Shown here in pieces: positions 45,748 through 57,960 of a DNA stretch of 64,000 nucleotides. The DNA is taken from assembly GCA_023525715.1 (NCBI GenBank), contig CM042016.1:62223882-62287881 (forward strand). The letters run 5' to 3'. The DNA is from Cichorium intybus. Taxonomy: Eukaryota > Streptophyta > Magnoliopsida > Asterales > Asteraceae. The number at the start of each line of letters is the position of its first letter. Position 1 is the stretch's first letter. Under the pieces are notes generated by a model that did not search any database, was not told where the DNA came from, and saw only the letters and a program-made list of their open reading frames with translations. Both the position numbers and the translations under genes were made by a program.

Positions 45748-48302
45748 TCAATCAAGAAGAAGTTGGTAGCTAATCAATCTTGGATCCTCAGGGTAAGCAA
45801 AGGATTCTTGAATCCATTATTCAACAGCCTCTTCTGTTATTTCATTAGCTGAGAGGTTTATCATGTTCTCCGAAGTTTCATGTGATGAGCAAGATGAACC
45901 AGAAAATGAATCCGAAGAGCTTTTTGTTAGAACTGATGAGTCCGAAGAAGTTGAAATTATGGAAACCTTCAGAACCCAAATTTTTTTGGATAATTTTGTT
46001 TTTGTTGTTTTTGAGGTTTTCTTAGTTTCAGATGTTTTTGAAGAGCTCAATGACCTTGAACATTTTGTTTTTGTAGTTAAATTTTCATTCAGGTCATTCC
46101 TTTTCCAATTGGTGTTTGGTTTTTCATTTGTTGATTTCCTTGATAAAGAGCTACACAATGTTGAAGTACACTGTACTCCTCATATGCAAGCTTGAAATCG
46201 TTTAGTGATAGATTCTTATCTTTAAACAAATTCAAATTTTTGTCTAGCCAAGCGTGGAATGTATCTATCAGGTTATCTCCTTTTGAAAATGTTTTTCTTG
46301 AAGGTTTTTGAAACTTAGGATTTGGGAAATTTGGTTTTGATGGTACGAAGGATGGTTTAGAAAATTGGTTTGTTTTAACTTTTGAATCTTTCGTATCCAT
46401 TGGTTTTATTCCACAGGTGGAAGCCTTCGTATTTGTGGGTTTTGATGGTACTAAGGGTGTTTTCCTTTTCACAAGATTTGACATTAGTTTCGCTTTCAAA
46501 TTCACAATAGTTGGTTTTTGAATTGGTTTTGTAATCACAACCGCTAGTTTTGCTTTGGAAGTTGATGTGAAGTTTTGAAATTGTGGTCTCTTCAAAATTT
46601 GAGGGTTTTGTGCCACAGTTTTGGAAATTGTTATCTTTGGTTTGGTAATAACGTTTTCGAAGGATTGTATAAGAGGTACACTTTCACATGACTCCATTAA
46701 CTGAAAAACATCCATCTTCGGAGCTACGGGTTTATCCATAACTTGAATTTGTTTGTAATTTCTATTAGTGTAAATGTGATTATCATTTTTATCATTTAAA
46801 AGATGAGTCATGTTTTCTGGAATCTTTTCTTTTTCATAACATAGACGATTGTAAATGTTATGGCCGTATAAATCTTGTTTTCACACATGATTTTCACTTG
46901 CAATTTTTCATTCATGTTATTTTCAATCATTTTTGAGGATGAGAAGAATCCTTCCTCAGTGACTGTGGAATTATCCTCCTCAACAAGTTTCACCAAATCA
47001 TTGTCAATTAAAAGTACACCATCGGGTTTCACAAAGATAGAGTTTTTGAAGTAAGAAACCTTCGGATAGACACATGCAACATTGACTAGCCTTTTTAAAT
47101 TGTTTTTGAGATATTGATCATAAGAGACATATTCATCAGAAACTTGTATTTTTGTTTTTAAAATCTCATTATTGTCATTTCGAAATTTAGGTGTTACAAT
47201 TTCACTATCAATTTTAGCTTTGCCTTTGTCAACCGAAGACAATTGTGAGATGTCTTCGGAGGGTGATGCAGATGTAGAGGAAGGTTTAAATATAGACAAG
47301 GAAGAACAATCAATTTCATCCATATCTGAATCACTTTCTGATTCATTTTCAGATTCAGTTTCAACAATTACTTCTGATTTATTTTCGATTTGAGGAATGT
47401 TCTTCTGCAAGATTGGAATTTCTTTGGGCGGTGTTTTTATCTGATTATCTGCAGTTAAGTATTTCTCAACAGATATCAAACCATGCTTATGCGAAGGATT
47501 GGTGACTTCAGAACCAGAAACAATGGATTCACATTCATAAGAGATGATATCAAATTTTTTCAACATAAACTCAATAAAAGCCAGTAGTTGTCTATGTTGA
47601 ACATTGCATATGTCAACAGAATGATAAATGCGAGTGATATGAAAGTACAGACGTTTTGCAGTTTCACAAAAGATATTGCGTTGTTTTAGCACTACATCAT
47701 TATTATTCAAATTTTCTCTCTATTCGCCTCTAACAGTGAGATTCTTAAGTTTGTTTTTTCTAGGGACAACTTCGTACTTTCTACTCTCCCCCTCAACTGT
47801 AGAATCTCCTGGTCATTCACCTTAGCCCTATTTTTAGCATCAATAAGCAAGTTGTTCTTCACCGAGCAATAACGTGTTATTTCATTAATATTAGCTGAAA
47901 ATTTTGATGCAGGAATATTAAAAGATAAGAGAATTTTAGTTACCTGTTCCGAAATGGTCTGACGAGAGTCCTACTCCATTAAGTAGATCTCCTCTTCAAC
48001 ATCCGAAGAATCATCAAACCAAATCTTCAGAACATCTTCAGTATCACATTCGTTGTCTCCGATCCCTTATAACCGAGACCTCCGAACTCTTTTAAACCCA
48101 TGTATTTATCAGCTTCACTCTCCTCAGAGGTACCCTTCGGGAAGCTCTTACCATCATCATAGGCAATGAATGCACTATGAGTTGGCTTCCTTACTTCCTT
48201 GTCTTCGGAGTCAGATGACCACACCTGGTACGTACCCATTCTATCTTCCGAAGCCATCAAGGCCAAATCCTTGGTTTTCTCTCTTACCTCCTCCATCTTC
48301 AT
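45748..48302 (-). pseudogene. COP-E gag C-terminal/linker region
   Basis: Frames 48302-48027, 47710-46808, 46811-46089 and 46158-45817 follow each other with shifts and overlaps. They are rich in Ser, Lys, Glu and Asn, with long low-complexity parts (for example the acidic Ser run at 47250-47400). Such a long stretch between the zinc knuckle and protease is usual in SIRE-type elements. No catalytic motif seen. Confidence 0.65.
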
Positions 48303-48332
48303 TGCATAGTAGGCTTCATCCTTGACTTGGGC

Positions 48333-49093
48333 CTACTTGTCATTTCTTTTGCAGTCTTTTGCGAAATGATTTTTACCATGGAAATAGTTGCAGTCGTACC
48401 CAGAGTCCCCAGAAATCTTCTTGTCTTCAGATCTGTCTTTTGGAGCTTCCGAAGTCTTTGTTTCGACAGGCTTCGGAGTTGAAGATTTGGGGGTTTCCTC
48501 CTTAAGTGTGTAGATCTCTGGTTTGGGTTTCAGAGTATAAGAATTTTTGTTGAAAGGTTTCACAAAAGGTTTTCCTGAGTTGGATTTGATCACAAATGGT
48601 TTCGTAAACCTACAATTGTTTGCAGCATACAAAGCAATCGTTTCTTCGTTTTGTCCTTCCATATAACCATCAGGCTCATCCTAGGCTTCTTCTTCTTCGA
48701 CATTTGACACAAGAGCTAATGAACCAGAACCAGCATTCTCGCTTCTACTTCCACAAATGTCTGGTTCATGAGATTTGATGAGATTATAGAGAGCTGCTAG
48801 AGAATATGTGTTGATTTTTTCATAGACTTGATCATCAGCATGATAGGTCTCCATTCAGGCCTTAAACTGTAGAGGAATTTGATGTTGATCTCTTGTTGAC
48901 TTCGGTTTTCACCATACTTTTCCATATCATACACCATCTTACTGTAACGCTCATAAGCTTGTTCCAGGGATTCATTCTCTTGTTGCTTGAAGTTACCGAA
49001 GTCAGCTAATACTTCTTGAACAACACTTGATTGAAGAGTGTTATCACCAGCAAATCTCACAGCAAGTCGATCCCAGATTTCTTTAGCAGATTT
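48333..49093 (-). pseudogene. COP-E gag, second half (after the TRG-I insertion)
   Basis: Reads RFAGDNTLQSSVV, QQENESLEQAYERY and a zinc knuckle CNYFHGKNHFAKDC, in which the second Cys of the CCHC set is Phe. Joins to 55149-55484 across TRG-I: the sequence at 49093 (..AAATCTGC reading, K-S-A-K-E-I-W-D-R-L) continues the frame interrupted at 55144. Confidence 0.82.
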
Positions 49094-49508
49094 TGTTGGG
49101 TTTTAAGCAAACTATGAACAAAATAATCTTAAGTTCACATGCACCCTAAAGGATCTATATTTTCATCTATTGAACCTATAACTATGAACACGATAAGAAT
49201 CAAAATAAATTTCATAAGAAAACTAACCTTTTGATCCTTAGATCACTTGGAAGCAAGCACCACAAGTGTAATGCCTCTAATGGCTCACACCCAAAACCTT
49301 GGCAAGCAAGAAAGCAAGAGAGAAAGGGTTTTGGAACCCTATGGTTGGCGTGAACAATAGGGAAGGGGAGCCCTCTATTTATAGTACAAAACTGATAAGT
49401 CTTATGACAGATAACTGCCATGTTTAAACTTCTGATATGACAATACACTTATCATACAAGTTGGTTGACTTATCATTACCATAAATAATAAAAGGCTTCT
49501 TAATTATC

Positions 49509-49548
<40 letters not shown>

Positions 49549-49670
49549 CTCTCTCTCATATAAATTCTTGTCCTCTGCCAGGTCATGAGGGCAACCCAAA
49601 AGGACTGTGCTGCCATCAATTCAAACATATGTTACATTTATAGTTAAGGCTTAGACACCTTAATCCAACA
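49094..49670 (-). repeat. TRG-I 3' LTR
   Basis: 577 bp with a TATA box complement at 49376-49383 and an AT microsatellite at 49511-49544. Compared with the 5' LTR it lacks about 200 bp of AT-rich U3 right beside that microsatellite (present at 54819-55019). Confidence 0.92.
49511..49544. repeat. (TA)n microsatellite
   Basis: About 17 units in the TRG-I 3' LTR, at the edge of the U3 deletion. Confidence 0.95.
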
Positions 49671-50825
49671 GTCTCGCACTTGGATAAGTCTATAACTATA
49701 ACATATATGGTTTCTGAATTGATCAGCAAATTGTAGCTTCCAAGAGCTGCTGTGGAACTTTGATCCAGTCAGTCACATGTCTTAAGATAAATGATTATAT
49801 GATCCTTCGTTCTTTCAAGATATCATTCAGACTTGAGACATGGATTAGAATCAATCTCAGTCTGATTCTATGTTTCCCGGTTCCATGATTTGTAATGACA
49901 TAGGACTGCTAATCGAACACATCAATTAGTCATGGCTGGCCAGCACTGACTCAAAAACAAATCATCGAGGGGCCTACAGATATCGCTTTTCCTGTTAGGG
50001 AAAAAGGAACGTATAAACATTGACTCATATGCTTGTGTGTTTTACTCATCAAATCGCGCACAGCAATACCTTTTATAACATCGAGTTACCGATGAATTTA
50101 CGCATTATCAATGGGTAACCGACTTGCAAATTTCAACTCATATGTCTAGGTTTCAAGACCATAAGATTTTATCGTCTCATAATTACTTGTGATGTAATCC
50201 ATGAAGTAATTCTCTGAGCGCGGGTTGATCCAATACTCAAATCTCCATTTCTAAGTACTCATGAATGTTGCATCAATACCATTGCTATGTCTAACTCCTT
50301 AGACAACCTACAATCCAATTCATGACCGTCTTAGTTCAGTACTTACTTCCAAAAGTATGAACGATTGTGGATGTTTTGAATAATCGAATTATTTGGGAAG
50401 TAAAACATCCTATTGAAACACTAATATGATAAGTAGCTACTCCTACCATATCAGATTTACTACAACGCTATTATATGTTTCTCGGTTTCTGTTAAACTTT
50501 CAATTAAGATATTTATATGTCTTTTATATCCAAAATGATATTTGCTCTTTTCATGTATCCAAAATTGATACATATCATTGCAGACAATCTAATCGGACAT
50601 AATTCCGATGATTTCTCAATGTGTCATCTTGGCTTTCCTTCTCGGACACCATTTTTGAAATGGCGTTTGTGTACTATGACTTCTCATAGTTCTAGGGATC
50701 TTCAGTCCAATAGACTGCACCCTATGGTGTCAAGAAGATTTCAAGGCGAAAACTGATGTACCGATGAACCACACAGCTCCATCATTATCCCAATAGAAAC
50801 CTTACAACCATGAAGTCTCATAGTG

Positions 50826-50879
<54 letters not shown>

Positions 50880-53570
50880 CACAGATTTGAAACTCATTTC
50901 AAATTTCGTATTACATTCCTACTATTATAGCATGATTTCTCATGTTTGTGTTTACCTCTCCAGTTCAGTATCCGAAGCCAGGTTGTGTCCTGGATCCAAC
51001 TTGTTATGCTCCAAGTATCAAGTTATCAGGACCATTTCATGACACATGTGATCGATTCAATTTGCAACAGCTTATTGAATCTGATATTAGTTCTATTTTG
51101 AATTTTTTTCATAATCCATAATCCTTATGTCACGATTTCCAGAAAATTTCGTATCTTGAATCTTATCAAGATCATTCTTACACACTGGCAGGGTTAATAC
51201 TGATGATTATATCTATCTGATAGATACTGGTAACCACTTCAGTACATTACCGAATCTCCTTCAGGTCTTTCATAGCAAATCATCTCTCATGTCGAGTCAT
51301 TAGACTTTGTAACGATAAGAGATATTTCCAAGAATAGTATGTAATGTCATACATTGAAGGATAGATCTTAATGATACTCCCACTAGCTTTGACACAGTTC
51401 TGGAACTTTTTAAGATTATTTCCAAGACCCAAACCTTTGGCATACTTTGGGAATACTAAGTCCAGAACTTCTGACATAATTATAGGACTCTTTTGGACTA
51501 TTCATCAAATCCAAACCTTTGGCATATTTAAGAATCCGAATATCCTTTTATGCTAGGTGCCCGATCGACAGTCTTTGGGCTCATCTACCTTTTGTATCGG
51601 CATGTTCTAAATCCTATTAGTTGTGTCTTACACACAACCCTGGTAGTTTTCCATTTCTGGAGAGCGGTTTAGATCATCTGACCTTGCTATGATCTGCAAG
51701 CTACAGTAATAGCAAACAATGTCTTCTTCAAATGCGTTACCCTCAAAATTAATGACAGGATTTCTATTGAGCATTGCATCATGCAGCCATTCTTGCTTAG
51801 AATGCTAGTACAATTTATCCTTGACGTTTCCTTTGACTGTTCAGTTACTCCCACTGGTTTCAGGCCAGGTGCAAAGTTAGTCAAACCGTTATAGAGTCTT
51901 AGTCTCGCTCTTTAATTTCTCTTATATGGTGGCAATCGGGCTCACCAATGCTTCTCGGTAGCATGATTGCTTATCCATACCAACCTTAGTGTTTTACCAC
52001 TAACTGGTATGTCACCCAGATCATAATTCCTTATGATGGCGACTAACACTATTGGTTTCCTAAGAGAATGATATACCAGGATTAACACGGAATCTGATTC
52101 CTGGTCAAGTCTTAGTGATGACTAAAGGTTCTTTCACTTGCCTAATCCCTGAAATCTTTCAGGATTACTCCTGCTCTACTGTCTCCTCAGAATGTTAGTT
52201 CTTTCCAAAAGGACTGATCATTCACAGCCATAGGCGGGAGGGCCAATGAAATGACACTACTGATCAGGTTCAGTCATGCAATGAGGTTCGGATGAACGCT
52301 CCATGACCCTGAACCCTTTCTGTGTACAAGTGGGGTGAACCCTACTTTACACTTCGGACGGTGTCTGTGCAACCTACTTAGTCTAAGATGTTGTTATAAT
52401 ATGGTTTTATGGACTGACTGGTTGAATGTTTAACTTATCAGAAAACTTATTGGAAGTGTATCTAATACATCAAGGATCGAGCCGTTTCGATCAATGCTCA
52501 ATCTTCCCTAAGACACATTATAACCCGTTAATATTCTTGGAAGAGTATGAACTGTGAAACAATTTCACAGTTATGTTTTACTTAGGTTTTTATTGATCTT
52601 AGACTTCCTTTGAAGTCCTTGAACAGTTCAAGGTTTCAACTATTCACTAATTCTGATAAGTGAAGTTGTATTTCTCATGGGAAATATTTGGAAGTATAAC
52701 TAATTTGTGTTTTACTTGCTGATTTGAGCAGTACACAATAACCATTGTGTTGTTGCTTTAAATGTTCTTTTACATTCTTATGTAAATTTTATGACTTTGT
52801 TAATTGTTCATGATATGAATTCATCATTTAACTCTAAGTTAAATGATTCCAAGATCCTATCCATTAGATCCTTGGTTGATTCATTTCTTGTGATGATCAA
52901 TTTTATCAAGAGCCAACTTCATCAAGTGACTCCAAGCCAATTGATTCCAAAATCCTTTCCATTGGATCTTTTGTTGAAGTTATTCTTATAAAACTCATTC
53001 TAACAATCATACAAACACAATCCAATCCACAATCAAGTTACATTCACACAACATTTCAAGGATAATTTCAACAATCATATTTTAAAAATAAAAATAAAAC
53101 TTTTATTAAACCAAAAATATCCTCAAACAATGTACTATGTAAAACAATGTCATACTTAATAACAATCTCAAAACATCTAACTAAACTCCAAAACTACACG
53201 AGCCTGAGATCCAATCTGAACGTGCTCCCATGCGACAATGTCCTACGTCCTACTGAGACCCTGCATACAAAGCAAATGTGACAATCACATCTTGTATCAA
53301 GGAATTAAGGATTAGGAGTTTTGAGTTTTAGATATACCTGAGTAGCCAAACTGTTTGGCTTTAGAACATTTTTCCAATTATCCTATGACTGTATCCCACC
53401 CCTATGAATTCCCAGCTTAACACATCTTAGGACCCGTCTGGATGGATTCCTGATGTGCTTTAGAGCTAGACTCAATCCCGAAGTATGCACCATCATGAGT
53501 GACTCATACAGAGTCAACACTGAATGCATTTCCATGAAGGTCTTGTGTAGGTCCCTTTCCCTGTATATAT
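49671..53570 (-). other. TRG-I interior, non-coding
   Basis: Starts with the PPT (minus strand AAGTGCGAGAC, 49671-49681), then about 800 bp homologous to the COP-C/COP-D 3' non-coding tail. The middle (50500-53300) has no frame longer than about 80 codons and no recognised similarity. A run of about 25 TA units lies at 50828-50876. No pol remnant could be recognised. Confidence 0.7.
50828..50876. repeat. (TA)n microsatellite
   Basis: Uninterrupted TA run inside the TRG-I interior. Confidence 0.95.
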
Positions 53571-54050
53571 CTATATGAACGATTCGTACTCCTCAGTCAG
53601 AGATATGAGCAAGCCATTGATGCTTGCTTCTTGACCAGGAGGGAGACCAAGCTTGTACAACTCTTCCAAGTATCCTTCAATCTTGAGAAAGTGTGCACTA
53701 ACATTGTGTCCCTTTCTCAGCCTGGTTTCACCAAGCCTTTTGTATATCCTAAGATTTTCCTGCCTAACTGGTTCTTGGAACCTTTCCTCAACCAGTTGTA
53801 TTAACTCATGTGGCCCAAGGAATTCAAAATCCCTGCGGATGGTGGGGTCAATGGTTAATAGCATGAGAAGACGAACCTCTTCGTCCTCATCAATCAGGAA
53901 TTAATGGTGGTCCATCAACGGTTGAGTGACACCATGCTTAGGTAGAGAGGGAAATGGGAAGTCGATGATGTATTCGTTATCTACGTATCTCATAACCAAT
54001 CTCCATTGGCGGATCCAATCCATGTAGTTAAGTCCAGTCAGCTTATTCAT
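53571..54050 (-). pseudogene. TRG-I gag (UBN2-type Copia gag)
   Basis: ATG at 54048-54050; reads M-N-K-L-T-G-L-N-Y-M-D-W, the usual Copia gag opening around the substrate-binding-like W. A TAA near 53902 interrupts it; the frame goes on through LLTIDPTIRRDFEF, RLGETRLRKGHNVSAHFLKI and ends at 53571. No zinc knuckle follows. Gag of this type assembles the particle; here it is about 160 codons, truncated and broken. Confidence 0.8.
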
Positions 54051-54331
54051 TTTAGCAAGAATCTCCTGAAGCTCTCAGGAATGGGTGTATGAGGAGGAGG
54101 AGGAGAGTTTCCATGTATTAAGGGATCATAGTTACCATGTATTAAGGGATCATAGTTACCAAAATAAGGAAACCCTAAAAAACCCACCTCTTATTTTCGA
54201 GATTAAGGGTGGAGGCTAAGGTTTCAAAACCCTAGCCATATGTTTTTGAAACCATTGAAACCAAGGGATTAATTCCATTAAAACATTTTAACAATTCAAT
54301 TATTATAACAGTTAAACAGAAAATAGATCTA

Positions 54332-54343
54332 GCTCTGATACCA
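54332..54343 (-). other. TRG-I primer binding site (tRNA-iMet)
   Basis: Minus strand TGGTATCAGAGC, one base from the LTR end CCCAACA. Confidence 0.93.
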
Positions 54344-54344
54344 C

Positions 54345-54758
54345 TGTTGGGTTTTAAGCAAACTATGAACAAAACAATCTTAAGTTCACATGCACCCTAA
54401 AGTATCTATGTTTTCATCTATTGAACCTATAACTATGAACAAGAAAAGAATCAAAATAAATTTCATAAGAAAAATGACCTTTGATCCTTAGATCACTTAG
54501 AAGCAAGCACCACAAGTGTAATGCCTCTAATGGCTCACACCCAAAACCTTGGCAAGCAAGCAAGCAAGAGAGAAAGGGTTTTGGAACCCTATGGTTGGCT
54601 TGAAGAATGGGGAGGGGGAGCCCTCTATTTATAGTCCAAAACTGATAAGTCTTATGACAGATAACTGTCATGTTTAAACTTCTGATATGACAATGCACTT
54701 ATCATACAAGTTGGTTGACTTATCATTACCATAAATAATAAAAAGCTCCTTAATTATC

Positions 54759-54821
<63 letters not shown>

Positions 54822-55143
54822 CCAACTCTTTGAATAATTATAATCAACTCCCTTTTATATTTAATTAATCCAATTAATCCCAAAATTAATTCCAAATCAA
54901 TTTCTGATTAATCTTAATTAAATATTGTAATTTCTAATTAATATATTATTCTCATAATATATTGACAAATTAAATATTCTCCTTTTTTCTGATTAATATA
55001 TTATCTCCATAATATATCAATCTCTCTCTCATATAAATTCTTGTCCTCTGCCAGGTCATGAGGGCAACCCAAAAGGACTGTGCTGCCATCAATTCAAACA
55101 TATGTTACATTTATAGTTAAGGCTTAGACACCTTAATCCAATA
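54345..55143 (-). repeat. TRG-I 5' LTR
   Basis: 799 bp. Outer end is TA instead of CA on the + strand (ccaata). TATA box complement at 54626-54633. Keeps the AT-rich U3 block lost from the 3' LTR and a longer TA microsatellite (54762-54819). Confidence 0.93.
54762..54819. repeat. (TA)n microsatellite
   Basis: About 29 units in the TRG-I 5' LTR at the site equivalent to 49511-49544. Confidence 0.95.
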
Positions 55144-55148
55144 GATTT

Positions 55149-55484
55149 AGCACCGGAGATATGATGTCTAACATCTGGACCAAGTTCACTTCGAAGCTCT
55201 CTCATGGCTTGTTCGTGATTTCTGACTTTCTTCAGATCAGCAGCAGTGAGAACTTCAGCATCATGACCATCAACAACTATGAATCGTCATTTGACGTCAG
55301 TATGAGGACCATCCCTGACAGATCTCCAAATATCGTTCACTTCATCTAGACCTTCTAGATAATCTCTCATACGATCAGACCAGTAATCGTAGTAACTAGG
55401 AACAAGAACATGAGCTTTAGTGGATGAGCCAATTAGATTGGCATAGTTCAACATATTTGCATAAGTTGCTGTAGAATCAGTCAT
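55149..55484 (-). pseudogene. COP-E gag, first half
   Basis: ATG at 55484 (M-T-D-S-T-A-T-Y). Typical Copia gag opening with VPSYYDYWSDRMRDYL. An in-frame TGA near 55287 (after H-T-D-V-K) is followed by the same frame (V-V-D-G-H-D-A-E-V-L, then LRSELGPDVRHHI). The frame is cut at 55144 by TRG-I and resumes at 49093. Confidence 0.83.
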
Positions 55485-55630
55485 TTTGATTGATTTTCAA
55501 CTGGATCTTTTCAAAAAAAACGACTAATAGAGATTGTTAATTGTTGCGGAATACTAGATCTAAGAAACAATTCAGATCTAGAACTGTAGCAATGAAATAA
55601 GACTCTATAGACTAGTTTTCGAGCTGTCCT

Positions 55631-55642
55631 GCTCTAATACCA
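55631..55642 (-). other. COP-E primer binding site (tRNA-iMet)
   Basis: Minus strand TGGTATTAGAGC, one base changed from the usual TGGTATCAGAGC, two bases from the LTR. Confidence 0.88.
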
Positions 55643-55644
55643 CT

Positions 55645-56111
55645 TGTTGGCTGTTGAATTCAATCAAACATAGGATAATGACAAGTATTCTTGCAAGATC
55701 AATTAAGCAAAACAAACAATACAAGCCAGTATGAATGGGAGTAATGAAGAACACAATAAGAAATCGATAACGGGTGCCGAATGCTTTGATTTCACGTTTA
55801 GGGTTTTACAATGGTGAGTGGATCTAAACGAACACTTGACACAGATAGGTATCACTGATATTTATACTTAATCAGTGATACGGTTAGTACAAAAGATATT
55901 ACAGAATATTCCTACAGTGTACTAGCCAATAGGAATAACTTATTGTGCAACACGGTGTCTGCAGAATAAGCGTGCACCCAAAACAGTTATTACAGATAAG
56001 CCTTCGGATCCTCTAGGATAAACCCTTCAGAGTCTTCAGGATTCGGGGTCTTGTTTACTTGATGTTCAGGTCTTTGGATAGGCAAGCACTTTATCACAAA
56101 TATACCCAACA
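55645..56111 (-). repeat. COP-E 5' LTR
   Basis: 467 bp, TGTTGGCTG..ACCCAACA in + orientation, matching 36423-36888 with many substitutions. Confidence 0.93.
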
Positions 56112-57518
56112 GATGTGAGTACATGAGGACTTTTCTGGGTACATAGCAACAATTTTTGTTTTTATGTTAAATGTTTTATGATTAATAGTTTGACAAATGA
56201 TTTTCAAAAGTTATGATAAATGTTTCATAAGTAGTGGTTTTTGAAGTGGTTTTTTAAGCTTGAATTAGAAAATATTGATTTATGTTGACTGATTGAAATG
56301 GTTTACAAATGATTTTGCAAAGTTTAATTAGAAGTAAGGTTTTATGTTGAAGAATTGAAAATGAGATTACATGTTTTGAATGATGTTTATCTAGAGACCA
56401 ACTTGTGATAAAATTATAATGGTAAAATTTGAAATATGAACTAAATGAAAGAAATGAGAAAAACGTCAGACAAGGATCTCACCCTAGTGAGGGGAGATCA
56501 AAAGACACTACTAAGATGGTACCTCCCGTCGCGAAGTAGTTGTCTCAGTACGCCCTTATGGATAGATTTGTTCTATTCCATGAAGGGAAAGGGAACTAGC
56601 ATGCCCTCACGGATATATTGGTTCTATTCCGGGGAGGGAAAGGGATACGGGGAAACCCGTATAAAGCCAAATGATATGTATTATAGTTGGTCTATGCTTG
56701 TTAAGACAGTACCTGAAATATGTTTGCTTATGATGAATTGCTTAGCTGACATTTAAGCTAAAGTATTTGAAATTTTAACAATGAGCTTTTGTTTGGATGA
56801 TAAGTAATGATTTCTGTTTTAATGATTATAGTAATGAACTTTTGTTTTATTGTTTTGACATAACAGTGGAGTTTGTAGGTTTTGAAAAGAAGGGAAAGGT
56901 TTTCTTTATTTGTTAATAGCTAATGATATTCAAAATGATTTAAACTCATTGAGTCTAAAACCCATGTATCTCATGAGGCATTTATGTCTTACTTATTTTT
57001 GTTTTAAAATGCTATGTACTCAATACCAGGATGCTGGTTAGCAGATGATATAAGGAAAGGACTTAGAAGCTGAGATGAGGAACGTAGATAGAAAGGATGT
57101 TCATAAGATAGAGTATCTCAATTGCGGTATAGCATGTCATTTAATTGATAGATGTATGATTATGGTTTAGAATTCCCTTGTAGTTGTACAATAAAGTCGT
57201 GTTATGTCTCGTATTGTTTTTAGGTTGTTTTATTGACTCGGGTCGGTATAGATTTGTCTATATTACCCAAAGGTCATGCTGAATTTTTGGTAGAAATGTT
57301 ATTTTAATACGGGACATAGCCTTGAGATGTTTAAAGGTTTTACTATGGTTGTTTTGATATGAGTTTGTAACACCCAAAGTTGTTTAATTACTTTTAGACT
57401 TATTGTTTTATTGGGACCAAATGTAAAAGAAAAGTTTTTGAAAGAATGAAATTTTTACTTCACCATGTTTTTATAAACGATTACACCAAATAAGGTGTAT
57501 GAAAGATGGGGTGTTACA
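56112..57518 (+). repeat. LARD-F 3' LTR, second part
   Basis: Resumes with GATGT (target duplication) and GAGTACATGAGGAC and matches 29920-31358 of the 5' LTR up to the end GGGGTGTTACA. Confidence 0.9.
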
Positions 57519-57960
57519 GTGCGTAAACGAATCGGTAACTCGATGCTATAAAACATATTGTTGTGTGTGATTTGATGAGTAAATAATACAAGCATATGAC
57601 TCAAAGTTTATTCGTTCCTTTTGCCCTAACGGAAAAGGCGATATATTTGGGCCCCTCGGTGATTTGGTGTCGACTTATAGTGCTGGGCCCAGCCAGGACT
57701 AATTGATGTGTTCGATTAGAAGTCATGTATCATCACAAATCAGAAATCGGGAAACAAATTCTTGGACATCGAGATTGATTCCAATCCATGTCTCATGTCC
57801 GAATGATATCTTGTAGAACAGAGGATTATATGATCACTTATCTTAGGACACGTAACTGACTAGGTCATAGTTCGGCACCGGCTTTTGGAAGCTACAATTT
57901 GCTGATGGATTCAAAAGTTATACTGGAAATTATAGACATAGACATATCCAAGTGGGAGTC
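57519..57960 (+). other. COP-C 3' non-coding region, second half, and PPT
   Basis: Starts with GTGCG (target duplication) and continues the COP-C tail from 29058 (ATCGGTAACTCG etc., as in COP-D near 2073). Ends with the PPT AAGTGGGAGTC at 57950-57960. Confidence 0.85.

Larger units (their letters stand above)
49094..55143 (-). mobile_element. TRG-I: gag-only non-autonomous Copia element (TR-GAG type)
   Basis: Exact target duplication GATTT at 49089-49093 and 55144-55148, inside COP-E gag. LTRs of 577 bp (3') and 799 bp (5'), starting TGTTGGATTAAGG and ending AACCCAACA; PBS for tRNA-iMet at 54332-54343; PPT at 49671. The interior has a gag remnant (53571-54050) and then about 3.9 kb without protease, integrase, RT or RNase H. 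LTRs, PPT and 3' non-coding tail are homologous to COP-C/COP-D, so it is a deletion derivative or parasite of that Angela-like family. Confidence 0.88.
36423..56111 (-). mobile_element. COP-E: SIRE/Maximus-like Ty1-copia element with an extra 3' ORF
   Basis: Inserted in the LARD-F 3' LTR with exact target duplication GATGT at 36418-36422 and 56112-56116. LTRs of 466 and 467 bp begin TGTTGG and end ACCCAACA. Minus-strand order: LTR, PBS, gag (split by TRG-I), long linker, protease, integrase, RT, RNase H, spacer, extra ORF, PPT, LTR. Copia gene order (integrase before RT) is clear. The long gag region and an ORF after RNase H point to the SIRE/Maximus lineage. LTRs are well diverged (over a dozen differences in the first 150 bases). 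About 13.6 kb without the 6-kb nested element. Confidence 0.9.
29059..57518 (+). mobile_element. LARD-F: long non-coding LTR element, itself hosting COP-E
   Basis: Exact target duplication GTGCG at 29054-29058 and 57519-57523. LTR ends TGTGACAA..GGGGTGTTACA. 5' LTR 29059-31358, tRNA-iMet PBS 31362-31374, non-coding interior of about 2.9 kb, PPT, and a 3' LTR from 34298 to 57518 interrupted by COP-E. No gag, pol or other convincing coding sequence, so it must have depended on another element. LTR ends, PBS and PPT resemble LTR-X, suggesting a related chromovirus-derived non-autonomous group. Confidence 0.88.

Noticed and set aside
49094..49670. Solo LTR at 49094
   Set aside because: PPT on its right, homologous 5' LTR with PBS at 54332-55143 and a shared GATTT duplication show it is the 3' LTR of one element.
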